Source of the DNA: Branchipolynoe longqiensis
Taxonomy: Eukaryota > Annelida > Polychaeta > Phyllodocida > Polynoidae
Assembly (NCBI GenBank): GCA_030323885.1
Contig: CM059189.1
Span: forward strand, 47,313,015-47,377,014
DNA: 64,000 nucleotides
Direction of reading: 5' to 3'
Part shown: positions 1 through 13,600 of the stretch, one piece after another
How positions within the stretch are numbered: position 1 is the first letter of the stretch
Layout of the letters: the number at the start of each line of letters is the position of its first letter
Notes under the pieces: model-generated
What the model was told of the DNA's origin: nothing
Database searches by the model: none
Seen by the model: the letters and a program-made list of their open reading frames with translations, nothing else
Program-made: the position numbers and the translations under genes

Positions 1-862
1 CTACCGTAAATACTCGAATATAAGTCGAGGAAATATACCACAAAAAGAAATCCTATTCAAAGGTTGTCTGATACACGTGATATCCCCCTAGGGAGCCCTT
101 TCTGACAGACAATTCTTTTTCTTTTACCCACTATTAGACCATAAGCGACCTGGTAACCCAGGCACACACACATGATTTAAGAATTCAACAACGAAACACA
201 ATCATCACGTTAACACAATGGATACCATTTTATTTGGAAAAGTAATCATAAGTCGAATAAAATGTTTCTAACGTTTATTTTAAACAAAATCAACAAAACT
301 TAAGTCGGTAGATAGTTGTGAATGTCCCCCTTCGACATCGAAAGCTGCCTGAAATCACCCGCCCTCGACAGTGACACAAGCCACTGAAGCTTGACCTATA
401 ATTAGGTTAGGCCTAATTCCAGATATTTCCTTAAAAAATACCAGTCGACTTATACCCGAAGTCGACTTATATTCGCGTATATACGGTAATTGTCTGCGAT
501 TGGAAATTCCCTTGCTTAATCAAGTAATGTACTGTAGCAGTCTGTATATAGTAATCATAAGTCAAATAAAATGTTTCTAACGTTTATTTTAAACAAAATC
601 AACAAAACTTAAGTCAGTAGATAGTTGTGAATGTCCCCCTTCGACATCGAAAACTGCCTGAAATCACCTGCCTTCGACCGTGACACAAGCCACTGAAGCT
701 CGACCTATAATTAGGTTAGGCCTAATTCCAGATATTTCCTTAAAAAATACCCGAAGTCGAGTTATACCCGAAGTCGACTTATATTCGCGTATATACGGTA
801 ATTGTCTGCGATTGGAAATTCCCTTGCTTAATCAAGTAATGTACTGTAGCAGTCTGTATATA
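1..862. repeat. Tandem duplication of about 307 bp with MITE-like ends
   Basis: Bases 242-548 are repeated almost exactly at 549-862, including the block with TCGACATCGAAA and the end CGTATATACGGTAATTGTCTG. Within both copies AAGTCGACTTATATTCGCGTATATACGG pairs with similar sequence at the window start, suggesting the ends of a small DNA transposon. No coding signal was seen. Confidence 0.75.
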
Positions 863-1039
863 TGAGCTCAACCACCACGCGGTGGCTGCAGGGACTACGC
901 CGCAGACTGACGCAGTTCTATTGCGCCAGGTGGCAGCACGTAGCCACCGGGCAGTGCCCTAACTGGGCTGCCTGTTACTGCGTGTGGCTAGCCTACCCTC
1001 CCGCCGCCCCCCCCCCCCTTCCCAATATAGGTTTCTTTG

Positions 1040-1369
1040 CTGTTGTTTTACGTCCTAGCAACATCTAAGGTCATATCAGGACGGGTACTGACTTCTGACA
1101 GTGCACACTCATGGTGACTTTATAGTGCTGGCTCACTGGAAGACTAGGCTGCCAGCACCATGACCTGATATCCCACTCAGTCACATTATCCTAACACTGA
1201 GCCAACCAGTCCTTGCCCTATCCTAATAATGCCGAGTGCCAGACTAGGAAGCAAAGCAAGTATAAATTTTTATGTCATTGGTTTGACTCGACCAGGATTC
1301 GAACCCACGACTCCACGATCTACCAACACGGGAGACGGACGCTCTAACTCATTCGGCCATCCCGTCTGG
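1040..1369 (-). repeat. SINE-A copy (tRNA-headed SINE, about 330 bp)
   Basis: First of more than twenty copies of one family. Read on the minus strand it starts with a tRNA-like head (A-box region GGCCGAATGAGTTAGAGCG, B box GGTTCGAATCC or close). It continues through a conserved body with ATAATGTGACTGAGTGGGAT and ends in a ...CTAGGACGTAAAACAACA tail. The head implies RNA polymerase III transcription. Confidence 0.9.
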
Positions 1370-1585
1370 TCCCCAATAGAGGTGACGTGGGACCTAGCTG
1401 GTCAGAGGGCGGGTCGATCAATAAATGTCTGAAGCGTAAGTGCTCGTTCTCGTTCATCCGGTGTGACTGCATGAGACAAGAGTCTGGGGCGGCTGGACAG
1501 CGGCCTATCACAGAACCATCAAATTTGTTTACGTTTTTTTTTTTTTTTTTTTTAAACCTGCCAACAGAGATGGGAGACAACTTAC

Positions 1586-1678
1586 CCCGGCCGTGGTGGG
1601 CGAGTGCGACGAGCTGGGCCACTATCGTCACCATCTCGTTAATCAGGTATGTACACTTTGTGATGATGTATCGCCGGT
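1586..1678 (-). CDS. SEC63: SEC63 coding exon 10 (Sec63/Brl domain, last exon in window)
   Basis: 93 nt. It reads RRYIITKCTYLINEMVTIVA and then QLVALAHHGR, which aligns with the human KKCPALLQEMVNVICQLIVMAR helix. Acceptor CACACAG, donor GTAAGT, phase 1 on both sides. The rest of the gene must lie left of base 1. Confidence 0.9.
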
Positions 1679-4600
1679 CTGTGTGGGAAGACAAGCAGGC
1701 GGGAAGAATACAGGTTCCGTCGCTCTATTAGTTAACTATTCTTTTTGGGGGGGGGTGCGGTGGGAGGGATTTACGCACATTGGAGGTGATATCAGAATGG
1801 CCATTGACTTGTAAAATTGTATATTCAGGACAGTCCTTGCTTTTTCTTTTTCGTTTTGTGACAAGTTTTTTTATTCGGCCCATAATGTATAAGCTCCCGT
1901 TAGGGTGCTTGTTTTCAACGCTGGACAGCTGTGATACTGGATTGGTCTGGAAACGCATAGGTGGAAAAATGAAACAAAAAACATAAATATATCATAAGAA
2001 AAACAAATAATAAATAATAATGTATAATATATGTATAACCCTACTTACTGCAACAAATATCAACAAGGTTAAACCAATGTTAGAAAGACAAATATATATC
2101 TGTACTATGCATATTGAATACATTCATAACGCCTCCTCCCCTCTCCTGGCACCTACCGAGCTCGAGTGTCTTGGGTGGCAGCTCGAGCCGCTGGAAGTGC
2201 GCCTGGATGAGAGCGCGCGCCTTGATGCTGTAGGGGAAGCACAGCGGCTTCTCCTTGTTCTTCTCGTTCAGATGCTGCAAGTCGCGCATCAACTGCAAGC
2301 ACAACTCTCTTTTTGTATTTCTTCGCTTAAAATTTTTATTTTTTTGTTTGTTCCATTAGTTGTTTAAGCAGCGGAAATTTCAGTCATAGATGACTGGTCT
2401 TCCTCATTCCACTGCTGGTCGATAGAAAGCCCGAGCCTACACTTTTACCGACCCAAGGGATTTTTAACCTCCCATACCACATAGACATGGTATGAGAGCA
2501 ACCGGCCTTTGATGACGCTGTATGTTATACACAGCGGTGGAAATCCAAATTGGCAGAGCTGGGGGCACGGGGAATCGAACCGCCTACCCTCAGATTAGGA
2601 GTCTGACCTAGAAAAAAGTCAGACACTCTAGCCACTCTGCCACAGAGAAGGCCACTACAGTAAAACTTCTCTAAATCGACCGACCTTGGGACCGACTTTA
2701 AGTGGTCCATTAGGAAGGTGGTCGGCTTAGGGAGTTAGAATATGGTTACAATGGTATTGTTGGGACCCAAATAAAGCGATCAATATAGGGGAGTGGTTAA
2801 TCTGTGGAGCCGGTCGGTTACAGAGGGTTTACTACATTTTAAAATAGTCTCGCTCGTATTGTAACCATGTACAACTGGTTAACCAGTAGAGACATAATTG
2901 TAATATCCGTACACAGATTAAAGCTGCATAATGCATGTTGGCTGCAGGCTAACATGGGTAATTTGCACACGAGGCGCTGTTCTATTTTTAGTCCACCTGC
3001 TGCATCGCGAACCACTGAGCCGTCACTTCTCCGCTGCCCGCTTCTTGGGACGCATCAATTCACCCACCCTCCCACCCAAGTTCCAGTGGTTTGAGCGCCG
3101 GCCGGGCTGTTCGCTCTACACGCTGGGCTCTCTCAAACATTCTATCAACAACAGCCCAATTGATGATACATAGAGTAGGTTATAACAGTCAACCTAGTGG
3201 TTTGTTTGTTTGTTGGGAGAATTACTTCCCAGCAACATCTAAGGTCATATCAGGATGGGTAGCGTCTTGTGACAGTGCATATTCATGGCGACTTCATAGT
3301 GCTGCCATCATGGGTTCAAACCATGTGTAAAATATTCCGATAATGATGCATTGGTGGGGCAATGCAAATGTTCTATTTGTGAAACAGGTATATAGGGTCA
3401 GGTGCATAGATGTGTTTATGTAGTTGCTGGTGGTGCTTGATTGACTGATAAATAGACATTGTGGTGCTAGTAGGATTGTGTGACAGGGGCACTCAAAGCC
3501 AGACACAATACCCCCTCCCCCCTCTGCTAGTCATGGATCACCACACACTCAGCTCAGGGAGCCACACCGCGTGGTGGTGGTGGGTAGATCACTGTAACCA
3601 TGGGGACCAGAAATGCTTGTTTCTAATTGGTAGAGCTAGAAATGCTTGATTCTCATTGGGAGAATTTGGTCAGGTGATATACTATACTGGATCCATGTAC
3701 CATATAAATAATAAACCGGAGTTCTTGGCTCTCTCTCTTCTTTCACTCTTTATACTCTTCCTTTCTCTTTTTGCCTCTATTGATTTCACTATACCCTGCC
3801 TACACAACCACAGATTCGAACCGTGGACTTTACAAATGGACAAGTCAAACCAATGACGTAAAAATTGATACTTGTCGCTTCCTAGCCAGGTGCTCGGCAT
3901 TATTAGGACAGGGCAAGGATTGGTGTGCTCAGTGTCAGGATAATGTGACTGAGTAGGATACCAGGTCATGGTACCGGCGGCCTGGTTTCCCAGTGGGACA
4001 GCACTATAAAGTCGCCATGAGTGCGCAATGTCATAACTTGGTACCCATCCTGATATGACCTTAGATGTTGCTAGGATGTAAAACAAAAACAAACAAACAA
4101 AATCATAGTGTTGCCTCACTGGGAGACCAGGCCGCCAGCACCATGACCCAATTTCTCACTCAGTCACATTATCCTAATACTGAGCTAACCAGTCCTTGCC
4201 CTATCCTAGAAATGCCGAGCGCTAGACTAGGTAGCAACAAGTATAAATTTGGTAAGTCATTGGTATGACTCGGCCTGGATTCAAACTCCCAACCATCCGC
4301 ATCAAAAGCATGCGCTCTTACCGGTTCGTCCACATCATGCGATATATAGCTAAATAAACTTAATTTAAATATAAATTTAAAAAGCGGCAAAACCTCACTA
4401 CCAACAGACTACACAAACCCTACACAAGTCCAGTACACACCACGGGTATTTCTTCGTTGTCGCTCGGCCGCTCTATGATCTCACTGTTTTGTAGCTTGTT
4501 GTACTCCATTGAGGCGCCAAGAATCATGATGACCCGCTGCAAGTTCATGTTGGGCGTCTTGTGGAAGAAGTAGTAGTATAACTGGGTCGTGTCCATCAGC

Positions 4601-7600
4601 ACCTGTTCAGCGCTGTATTTGATGGACCGGTACCACCAGGTGCCCTGAAAGTAGGTCAACATGTGTGTGTATATATATATATATATGTATATTAGTACAA
4701 CTGGAAATTCTGGACATTGCGCTAGTCTGAACAGCATATAGCTAACGGTTGCCTCGAAAATGGCGGCCTCCATAGTGTGCAGCCATTTGCAATTGAAAGA
4801 ACAGCTCTGATTGGCGGAAGCCACTGAAACGCATGGCCATTTTGGAGGCGCTTTTTTGCCTCCTACCTGAAAAGTGTGGCATCTCAGAGTCGACTCCGAG
4901 GCACACCCTGAACGCAAATAGGCCAAAAAGACGTTGCGGAGCCGTCTGCGAGGCGTACCCTGAATGCGGCCGAGGTGACCTGTAAGTAGGTCAATATGTG
5001 CGTATATATGTATAGTAGTACAGTTGGGTCGTGTCTATCAGCACCTGTTCAGCGATGTACTTAATGAACCTCGTTCAGAGATTTCGTTAACACAACCAAC
5101 AGTTGCTCCAGTTCGCAGCATGAGTTAGTCTTTTACTTACTTGAGTTAGTCTTTTACTTACCACAACAGTTGGCAGCAGCACCATGAATACCAAGACGTA
5201 GGCGGCCAGAACCTGAGGCAAACAAATGCACCGCAATGTAACAATGTTCACCAAACTTCATCCTAGATTCACAACACTGCACTAACTGATATTACAACCG
5301 CTATTAATCTTACGGGCATTTAATTTTACAGATCGCTTAATGTGCACGGCACAAACGAGTAGGTCGGGATTATATTTAGACAGCAGAGCTTTTTCGTGGA
5401 TTCTGGTTTTCATTATTAAACATCTGCCTCGAGAGTGATTCCTGGTTTTCATTACAGGGTTCATACTCAGAAGATATGGCTATTTCAAGGCTGTTTAAAA
5501 AAAAAAAAAAAGGAATTCAAGACTATTATCAGTTGGATTTCAGGAAAAAAAAAAACAATGACGAATGGCAATTCTGGACAAGTTTAGATCAGTGGGGACG
5601 GTTTAATGGAATTCAAGGCTTTTCAAGACTAATCACCAAAAATAGATTAAATTCAGGGCTTTCCAAGGCCTTGAAATGGGGATAATGAAGTTCAAAACTT
5701 TTCAAGAATTTCCAGGCCCTGTAGGGACTCTATCATCAAACACGAGCCTGGAAAGTGATATGGCTGCCAAGATTCCTGTCACTTTTGGCTCACAATTTGA
5801 GCTGTGGGATTGCTAGCCAAGCACCGACACAGGACCACGAAGAGGTTCTAGAATCTGTAGAATCTGCTGTACAATAGAAATACCAGTCGGTGTCCACAGG
5901 GGTCCCAGTGACAAAAAAGAAAAAGAATCCCTGAAAATATAGGGGGGTCTGGGGGCATGGCTTCCCTGAAATGTTTTTTAAACATACGATTAAAATGGTG
6001 GCACCTACATATTTGGGGCTTGAAATTCCAACTGTTTTAAACACTTTTGGTCACAAGGAGGTTGCAGCTACTGCACTAAAAACCTCCTTGCGACCAAAAT
6101 GGTTTCCCAGCATGCGGTGACCAATGTTTTGCTCGCAAGAAGGTGGGTTATTTGGTCCAAAGTGTTCGAGAGCCGTAGTGTGACTAGCGCTTTAGCTTAC
6201 TTACCCATACAGAGTTCTGCTTTTCAACAATCCACTTCGGGAGTGCAATACCAAAATGAGTGGCTGAAAATAAAAATACATTGAAGATTGTAAGTTCAAT
6301 TCAATCAAGTTTATTTCATCCTCATTATATACAATTACAATTTCCATGAAACTTAATTACAGTGGATGAAGAAAAGGAGAATGAAAGAAGCACAATGCTT
6401 ATGATATCAGGGATGAAAGTAGTCTCTAGTTTAAAAAAAAGCGGAAATGCGGATATTCTCCCATAGGCTTAGCATTGTCAAGGAATTGCGGAAAATTCCC
6501 GGAAGTCAGGTTTCATACATATTGGTATACGCTGACCGTGCTGCGGCGTCTGATGTACATATTAATAGTATATGCTGATAGTGCTGCAGCATCTGCACCT
6601 GCACCACATATTACTATATGCTGATAGTACTGCGGCAGTTATAAGGGCTGAGTGTGTGTGTGTGTGTAGGGGGGGGGGGGTGACGTAACGGTTCAACGGC
6701 CGGACAGGGGAAGGGGTTCCTCCTCCTCCGCCGCGAATCAACCGCAATGCGAGCATTACGACCAATGCTACCCAGGCTTAAAACACTTGACCCAATTCCC
6801 ATTGAAACCAATGCTTAATCCACCTGATCCAATTCCCATTGAAACCAATGCTACCAGGGCTTAATCCACCTGATCCAATTCCCATTGAAACCAATGCTAC
6901 CCAGGCTTAAACCACTTGACCCAATTCCCATTGAAACCAATACTTAATCTACCTGGCCCAATTCCTATTGAAACCAATGCTACCGAGGCTTAACCCACCA
7001 GACCCAATTCCCATTGAAACCAATGCTACCAGGGCTTAATCCACCTGACCCAATTCCCATTGAAACCAATGCTACCAATCCTTAATCCACTTGACACAAT
7101 TCACATTGAAACTAATGCTATCAGGGCTTAATCCACTTGACCCAATTCCTATTGTAACCCAATGCTACAGCGCAATCCACTGTGCTAATTAAGCCTACGG
7201 GAGAGTGCTTCAAACAGGAGGCAACACCAGCCCTATGCGCTGAGTTCTGCACCCACCTCCAGGTCCATCTGGATTTCCGTATATTTCCCAGTTCTTTTTG
7301 GCCTCCTCGTCCGTTAACCTGCAACCAAAGAAAGAGGAAGTTTCAATCCAACGTGCCGAGAATACTACAACCACGTAAAGACAAATCCAGGTTATTGACC
7401 TTTTCCATGAAACATGAGCGGTGAGGTGCTACCCAAAAAAATATTAAAATTGGTGATCATCCTTTTGATCACACAAAATCACGGTCGGGCAGGCAGTGTA
7501 TATTTTTATCTTTTCATAATATGACGTAGACGTAATATGTAACCAGACGTGATGACTGCATGAGTTGAGCGTCAGCCTCCCCTTCTGGTAGATCGTGGGA

Positions 7601-10600
7601 TTCGAACTCCTGGGTTCAAACCCTGGCCGAGTCAAACCAATGACTTAAAATTGATACGAAAGTTGAATTGCTGCTAGCCCGATGTATATCTAAGAGCTTA
7701 AAAATAATATTTAATTTTAAAAAGTCAGGGGCGGAGATTTGTCAGGCACTGTGGGAACGATCACCAATTTTTTTAATATTTTATTTGGCCTTAGTTCTCT
7801 TTACTGTATAAGATGGTGGGTTGATGTTGGAAATCATATATAAGACCTTTTCTACAAGGAATGCTGTACAGGAAGCTGCTATCCACAAACCTAGTTCATC
7901 CAATGACATCAGAGGGTGAATTGCCCACTTATCAATTATAAGGTGACTCACAAAGTCACTAGGTGGCGCCCCCATCCGAGTATAGCGAAAATTGGATACT
8001 TTCGAAGCGAGTAATAAGTATGTATAGAATAATGCAATAAATTATCTAACCATTCCATGCATAAATAAAAATAAAAACATGAATAAAATAAGAAAGTGAC
8101 CATCAGTGCATGCTGTCCTAGCTTCTTGATCAAATATGAACATAATTATGTAACAACTAGTATCTAAATTAGTAACTGTAAATGCAGGGAGCGATAAATT
8201 TAGATTTAACTAGATCTAGAATTATCTAAGACTTTCGCTGACGCTTGTGAACCATGATTGCATATTGGTTCGTTGTTGGAGTTTTACGCCTTGGCAACAT
8301 CTAAGGTCATATCAGGATGGGTACCAACTTGTGACAGTGAGAGTTTGCACTCATGCCGACTTTATAGTGGTGCCCCACTGAGAAATCAGGCCGCCGGCAC
8401 CATGACCCGATATCCCACTCAGTCACATTATCCTGACATTGAGCTAACCAGTCCTTGCAGTATCCTATTAATGCCGAGCGCCAGGCTAGGAAGCAACAAG
8501 TATCAATTTTATAGGTCATTAGCTTGACTCGACTCAACCGGGAAATGAACTCCCAAACTCTCACCCTCGAGGCCTGCCTTCTACCTATTCGGCCACTGCG
8601 CCTTGATTGCATGTATACAGAGGTGCTGAACCCAGGTTAGGGTGAAGAGTCCCGGCTATAAATAGACACCGAAGAGTTACTTACGCCTGGTAGGCCTTGG
8701 TAATTCGCATGAAGCGCTGGGGGTCTCCGTCCGTCTTGTCCGGATGGTATCTTAAACTCAGCTTGTGATAAGCTTTCCTTATCTCAGACCCACCCGCGCC
8801 CTGCAGAAACAACAACATGTTGAGGACAGATTTCTTAAATATTATCAGCGTTAGAAATAAGGTATGTCCGCTTGTCCGAGCAAAGTGAGTGTAGGTACAG
8901 ACAAGCAGAATATGGTTTCAGCTTTTCTGTTGGAAAACTAAAAAATCTACGGCCCCAAAAAAACCTATTTCGCGATTTTGTTTGCTTTCCATTATCATCT
9001 TTATATGTAGGACAAGTGAAAATCACACCTTACTTATCCTATGGACGGACTGTAAACAGGTCATTCTCTGAAACTTGGTTTTCACATTACGATGGTGGTA
9101 ATCAATTCCTTACTTTTTTGGTGGCAAGTCAAATAATTAATGTTGCCTCTGTGTGTTAAGTATATTACCAATACTACATGTATTTAATATATCCCACAAA
9201 TGCATCAAAAGTATGATTGTATGATGTGCTAAAGTGAAAATGTCAAAATTTACACATCGACACCATGCATTTACCCAAACTTCTATTAAATTTGTCTGCT
9301 TAACAGTAACCAATAAAATCTTGTTTCAATTTGTTGTATATATGTTAAAATGAAGTTCTAGATGTGCTTGATTTCCATTACGAGTGATTTTAACATACAC
9401 CTCAACCTGTACAAGATCAAAATAACATAAAAAGACATATTTCTTTTTTTTCAACTCTGTTCAAATCGGACATATATGTCCACAACCCATAATATGTAAA
9501 CCTTCATATGAACATGGATTTTGCTATTATTTCAAATGTTACTACTTTTGGTCTCGATGTCATACTTTCGTGCCTAGTTTCAGAGAACGACCCAAATGCA
9601 TTTGCCCTTCACAATTTTTGTTGTTGAAGATTTATACTGCCTATCATGGATAAGCCTGAATAGGCTTGTTTTCACCATGAGACAGTTTGTTGATAGAAAG
9701 CCCGAGCCTACACTTTTACCGACCCAAGGGATTTTTAACCTCCCACACCACATAGACATGGTATGAGAGCAACCGGCCTTTGATGACGCTGTATGTTATA
9801 CACATTCGTATAGGGCGAAGAGCAGTGAGTGGGTCAAACCTAATTCGAGCATTGTTAGGATTGTGAAAACCATTTGTAAAATATTCCGATAATGACGCAT
9901 TGGTGGGGGAATGCAAATGTTCTACTTATGAAAAAGTATTTAGGGCCAGGTGCATAGATGTGTTTATGTAGTTGCTGGTGGTACTTGACTCATTGTAAAT
10001 AGACATTGTGGTGCTAGTAATATAGTGTGTAAGGGGCACTCGGGGCTCTACCCACTACCCCCTACCCCCTCTGCTAGTCACGGATCACCACACACTCAGC
10101 TCATGGCAGGTGGTGACCAAAGGAGCCACGCCGCTTGGTGGTGGTGGGCAGATCACTGTAACCATGGGGACCGAGAATGCTTGATTCTCATTGGTAGAGC
10201 GGTAGATGCTTGATTCTCATTGGGAGAATGTGGTCAGGTGATATGCTATACTGGATCCATGTACCATATAAAGAATAAACCTGAGGGGCTGGCTCTCTTC
10301 TTTCACTCTTTATCCTCTTCCTTTCTCTTTTTGCCTGTATTGATTTCACCATAGCCTGCCTACACAACCAGATTCCAGCCGTGTACTTTACACATTCACA
10401 TTGATGGACCGTCGTTTAAGTTTAACTCAATGGGTAAATTACTGCCTTAAACCAGTGCTCAAAGTTGCATAGTCCGATGGTTTTCAGTTTGTCATTTTCT
10501 GAGATAATTATATTCGGTTGATCGCTATAATCTAGTTTGAAGTGACTTTTATTTTAAATGGCTAGCTTTTGAGATATTTGAAGTGCAAACGTACAAAATT

Positions 10601-13600
10601 AATTTTGGCAAACACGCCATAGGCTTCTGTAGTAACAAGTTCTATAAATAGGCTCGGTATTCAGTTCCATGTGGTGACAAATGTTTAATAAGTGCCTCAG
10701 CATCTAAGTTAGATATGTAGACTCAAATCTAGATCACTGCTTTGGTTTTGAAAAAGTTGATGTTTTCATCGGACTATGCAGTTTTAACAATGTTCAGTAT
10801 TCAGCTGTTTAACAAACATACCCTGTCAATCCCGAGTTCTGCAAAGGGGTCGAATTCGGAGAAATCCAACTCAACCTGGGATGTTTTGTAGGCCACGACT
10901 GCAAACAACACCCAGCCTAACAATAAACTGATTTTTCTGAAAAGGCAAAAAGAAACACCATTATTGTTATTTACTAGCTAGCAAACACACAGTTACTCAC
11001 ACGCGTGTGTGTATGAGTGAGTGTGTGTGCGTGTGTGTTTGTTTGTGTGTGTGCAAGTCCAAAATTAAGGACAGTGAACATCACGCAAAGAGGAGTTGGT
11101 GAGTGATTGTGTGTGTGTAATATTAATGACAGTGAATGAGTGAGTGAATGTAAAATTATGGACAATGAACATCATACAGTGACCGTCATGCAATGAGCGA
11201 GTGAGTGTAAATTTAATGACAATGAAAATTATACAGAACTTTATTAGCGATTTTACAACGACTAAGGTCACATAGGGAGAGATACTGATTTATGGCAGTA
11301 CATACGCATACTTAATAGTGTTGCCCCCCTGGGATACCATGCCACTATCATCATGCACCCTGAGCAAGCCGGTCAATAATGAATATACAATGTAGATGAA
11401 TAGGCAGTGTGCGACAGAACGCTACCCTTCCTAAGCCTATAGATCTTGTTTTTGGTTGGTTGGTGGAGTTTTACGTCCAGGCAACACCTAATGTCATATC
11501 AGGATGGGCACCGACTTGTGACATTGTTCACTTATGGCGACTTTATAGTACTGCCCCAGTGGGAGACCAGGCCTTCAGCACCATGATCCGATTTTCCACT
11601 TAGCCACATTATCCTGACACCAAGCTAACCAGTCCTTGCCCTACCCTAGTAACGCAGAGTGCCAGGCTAGGTAGCGACAAGTATCAATTTCTTTACGTCA
11701 TTGGTTTGACTCGACCAGAGTTCAAACTTGTGGTTTCGATTCCCACGATCTAGCAAAATGGAAGACGGACGCTCAACTCATTCAGCCATCCCGTACGGTC
11801 TTTTGTGAAAGACACATTGGCAATCTGAACACTGCTTACATGACGACGCGACCAGACGGGATGTCTGAATGAGTTGAGCATCCGTTTCCTGTTTTGGGAG
11901 AACAGGGGATCCTAACCCATGGGTTTGTGGGTTTGAACCCTGGTCGAGTCAAATCAATGACTTAAAAATTGATACTTGTCACTTCCTAGCCAGGCGCTCG
12001 GCATTATTAGGATAGGGTAAGGACTGGTTGGTTCAGTGTCAGGATAATGTGACTGAGTGGAATATCAGGTCATGGTGCTGGTGGCCTGGTCTCCCAGTAA
12101 GGCAGCACTATAAAGTCACCAGGAGTGCACACTGTGACAAGTCAGTGCCCGTCCTGATATGACCTTAGATGTTGCTAGGACGTAAAAACAACTCAAACAA
12201 ACAAACTGAAGTCGCTACTACAGGATAAATATTACAAGTTAAACTACATAGACAAACATCACCTAAGTGCCACTGGTGATATTCAGGCACACGTCAGGGC
12301 TCTCAATGACTCAGGAGCTCGGGTCAAATACATGGGAAACCATGTATTGGACACATGGTGGCAAAGACCACAATCTCAGTGACGCATAAATTATAATGTA
12401 CAATAGACATTATACGCTGCAGAAACTGATCTACAAATCACTAGCCCCCAGATAGAATTTCCAGACCTGTTGAGTTATCGTAGACTGGCTGCCCGCTGTG
12501 ACCCAATGGGGGAAAGGCAGAAGCAGGAGGTGAGAGAGGATCCATTATTGACGACGTTGCGACATTTGCCACTGGGGAATTGTGGTATGATTGATTGGTG
12601 GTTGGTTAGCACCATGCCGACAGCAAAGGCCATACTCACGGCAAGAAGTGTTCAACTTGTATTCTCTCATATTTTTATTGCACCCATCGTTTTTATACAA
12701 ATGTACAAGCAGACAATCAGCTATTTGTCAAAAGACACTTATTTATGAAGATAAAAGCTAGCAATTATAAAATTTGAGGCCAAGGAAACTAAAATTCTAA
12801 TAAAAGTCAATGATATTGTAGTGGTCTGCACTGACCTCTCAGGCAAGTAACCACATAGACAGGTAGGCGTGGGGAGTGTGTTGATATCAGGGAGCCTAGG
12901 TGGTGTAATGGTTAGCACACTGGCCCGGAATGCAAAGAGATGTGGGTTCGAGTCCTGCTCTAGGTGCAGTATTTCCCATTTTCATCACCCCCACGACACT
13001 GGTTGCCGTGATCAGGATCCTGTACAAGCTTTGCGCTGTATGGTTGTTGAACCTACCCTGTGTATGTATGTGTAAGTGCATTGCCTGTATGTATGTAATT
13101 GTAAGCATTACAAGACTTACAATTCCAGGGGGACGAGTGCAGTGGTCTGCACTGACCTCTCAGGCAAGTAACCACATAGACAGGTAGGCGTGGGGAGTGT
13201 GTTGATATCAGGGAGCCTAGGTGGTGTAATGGTTAGCACACTGGCCCGGAATGCAAAGAGATGTGGGTTCGAGTCCCGCTCTAGGCGCAGTATTTCCCAT
13301 TTTCATCACCCCCACGACAATATCATTCTTAGTAAAAAATTGGTTTAATAAGCTATATGAAGTTATAGTCCTGCTGTCCTGAAAAATGATAATATTTCTT
13401 CTAGTTCTATGTTAGTAAAAAAGGTAATGCATTCTATTTGCGTTATAAAATTGTTGTGGCAAGGCCATAAAATCAACAGTTTAATAAATTGTGTTCAAGT
13501 GTCAGGGGACACTAACACCCAATTTGGGAGGAGGGTTTCCCCATAGCAGGAAAGAATGCGCAAGCCATGAGTGGCCAATTGGGCAGCAGTTGAGGACTAC

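Noticed and set aside
1387..1731. 114-codon plus-strand frame
   Set aside because: Overlaps a SINE-A and the antisense of SEC63 exon 10, and crosses a poly-T run.
4420..4926. 168-codon single-exon protein
   Set aside because: Its middle is SEC63 exon 8; the rest is a repeat and a TATA run outside the splice sites.
12890..12970. Functional tRNA gene
   Set aside because: Acceptor-like stem and B box are present but the anticodon arm does not fold, and an identical copy sits 320 bp away inside the same repeat.
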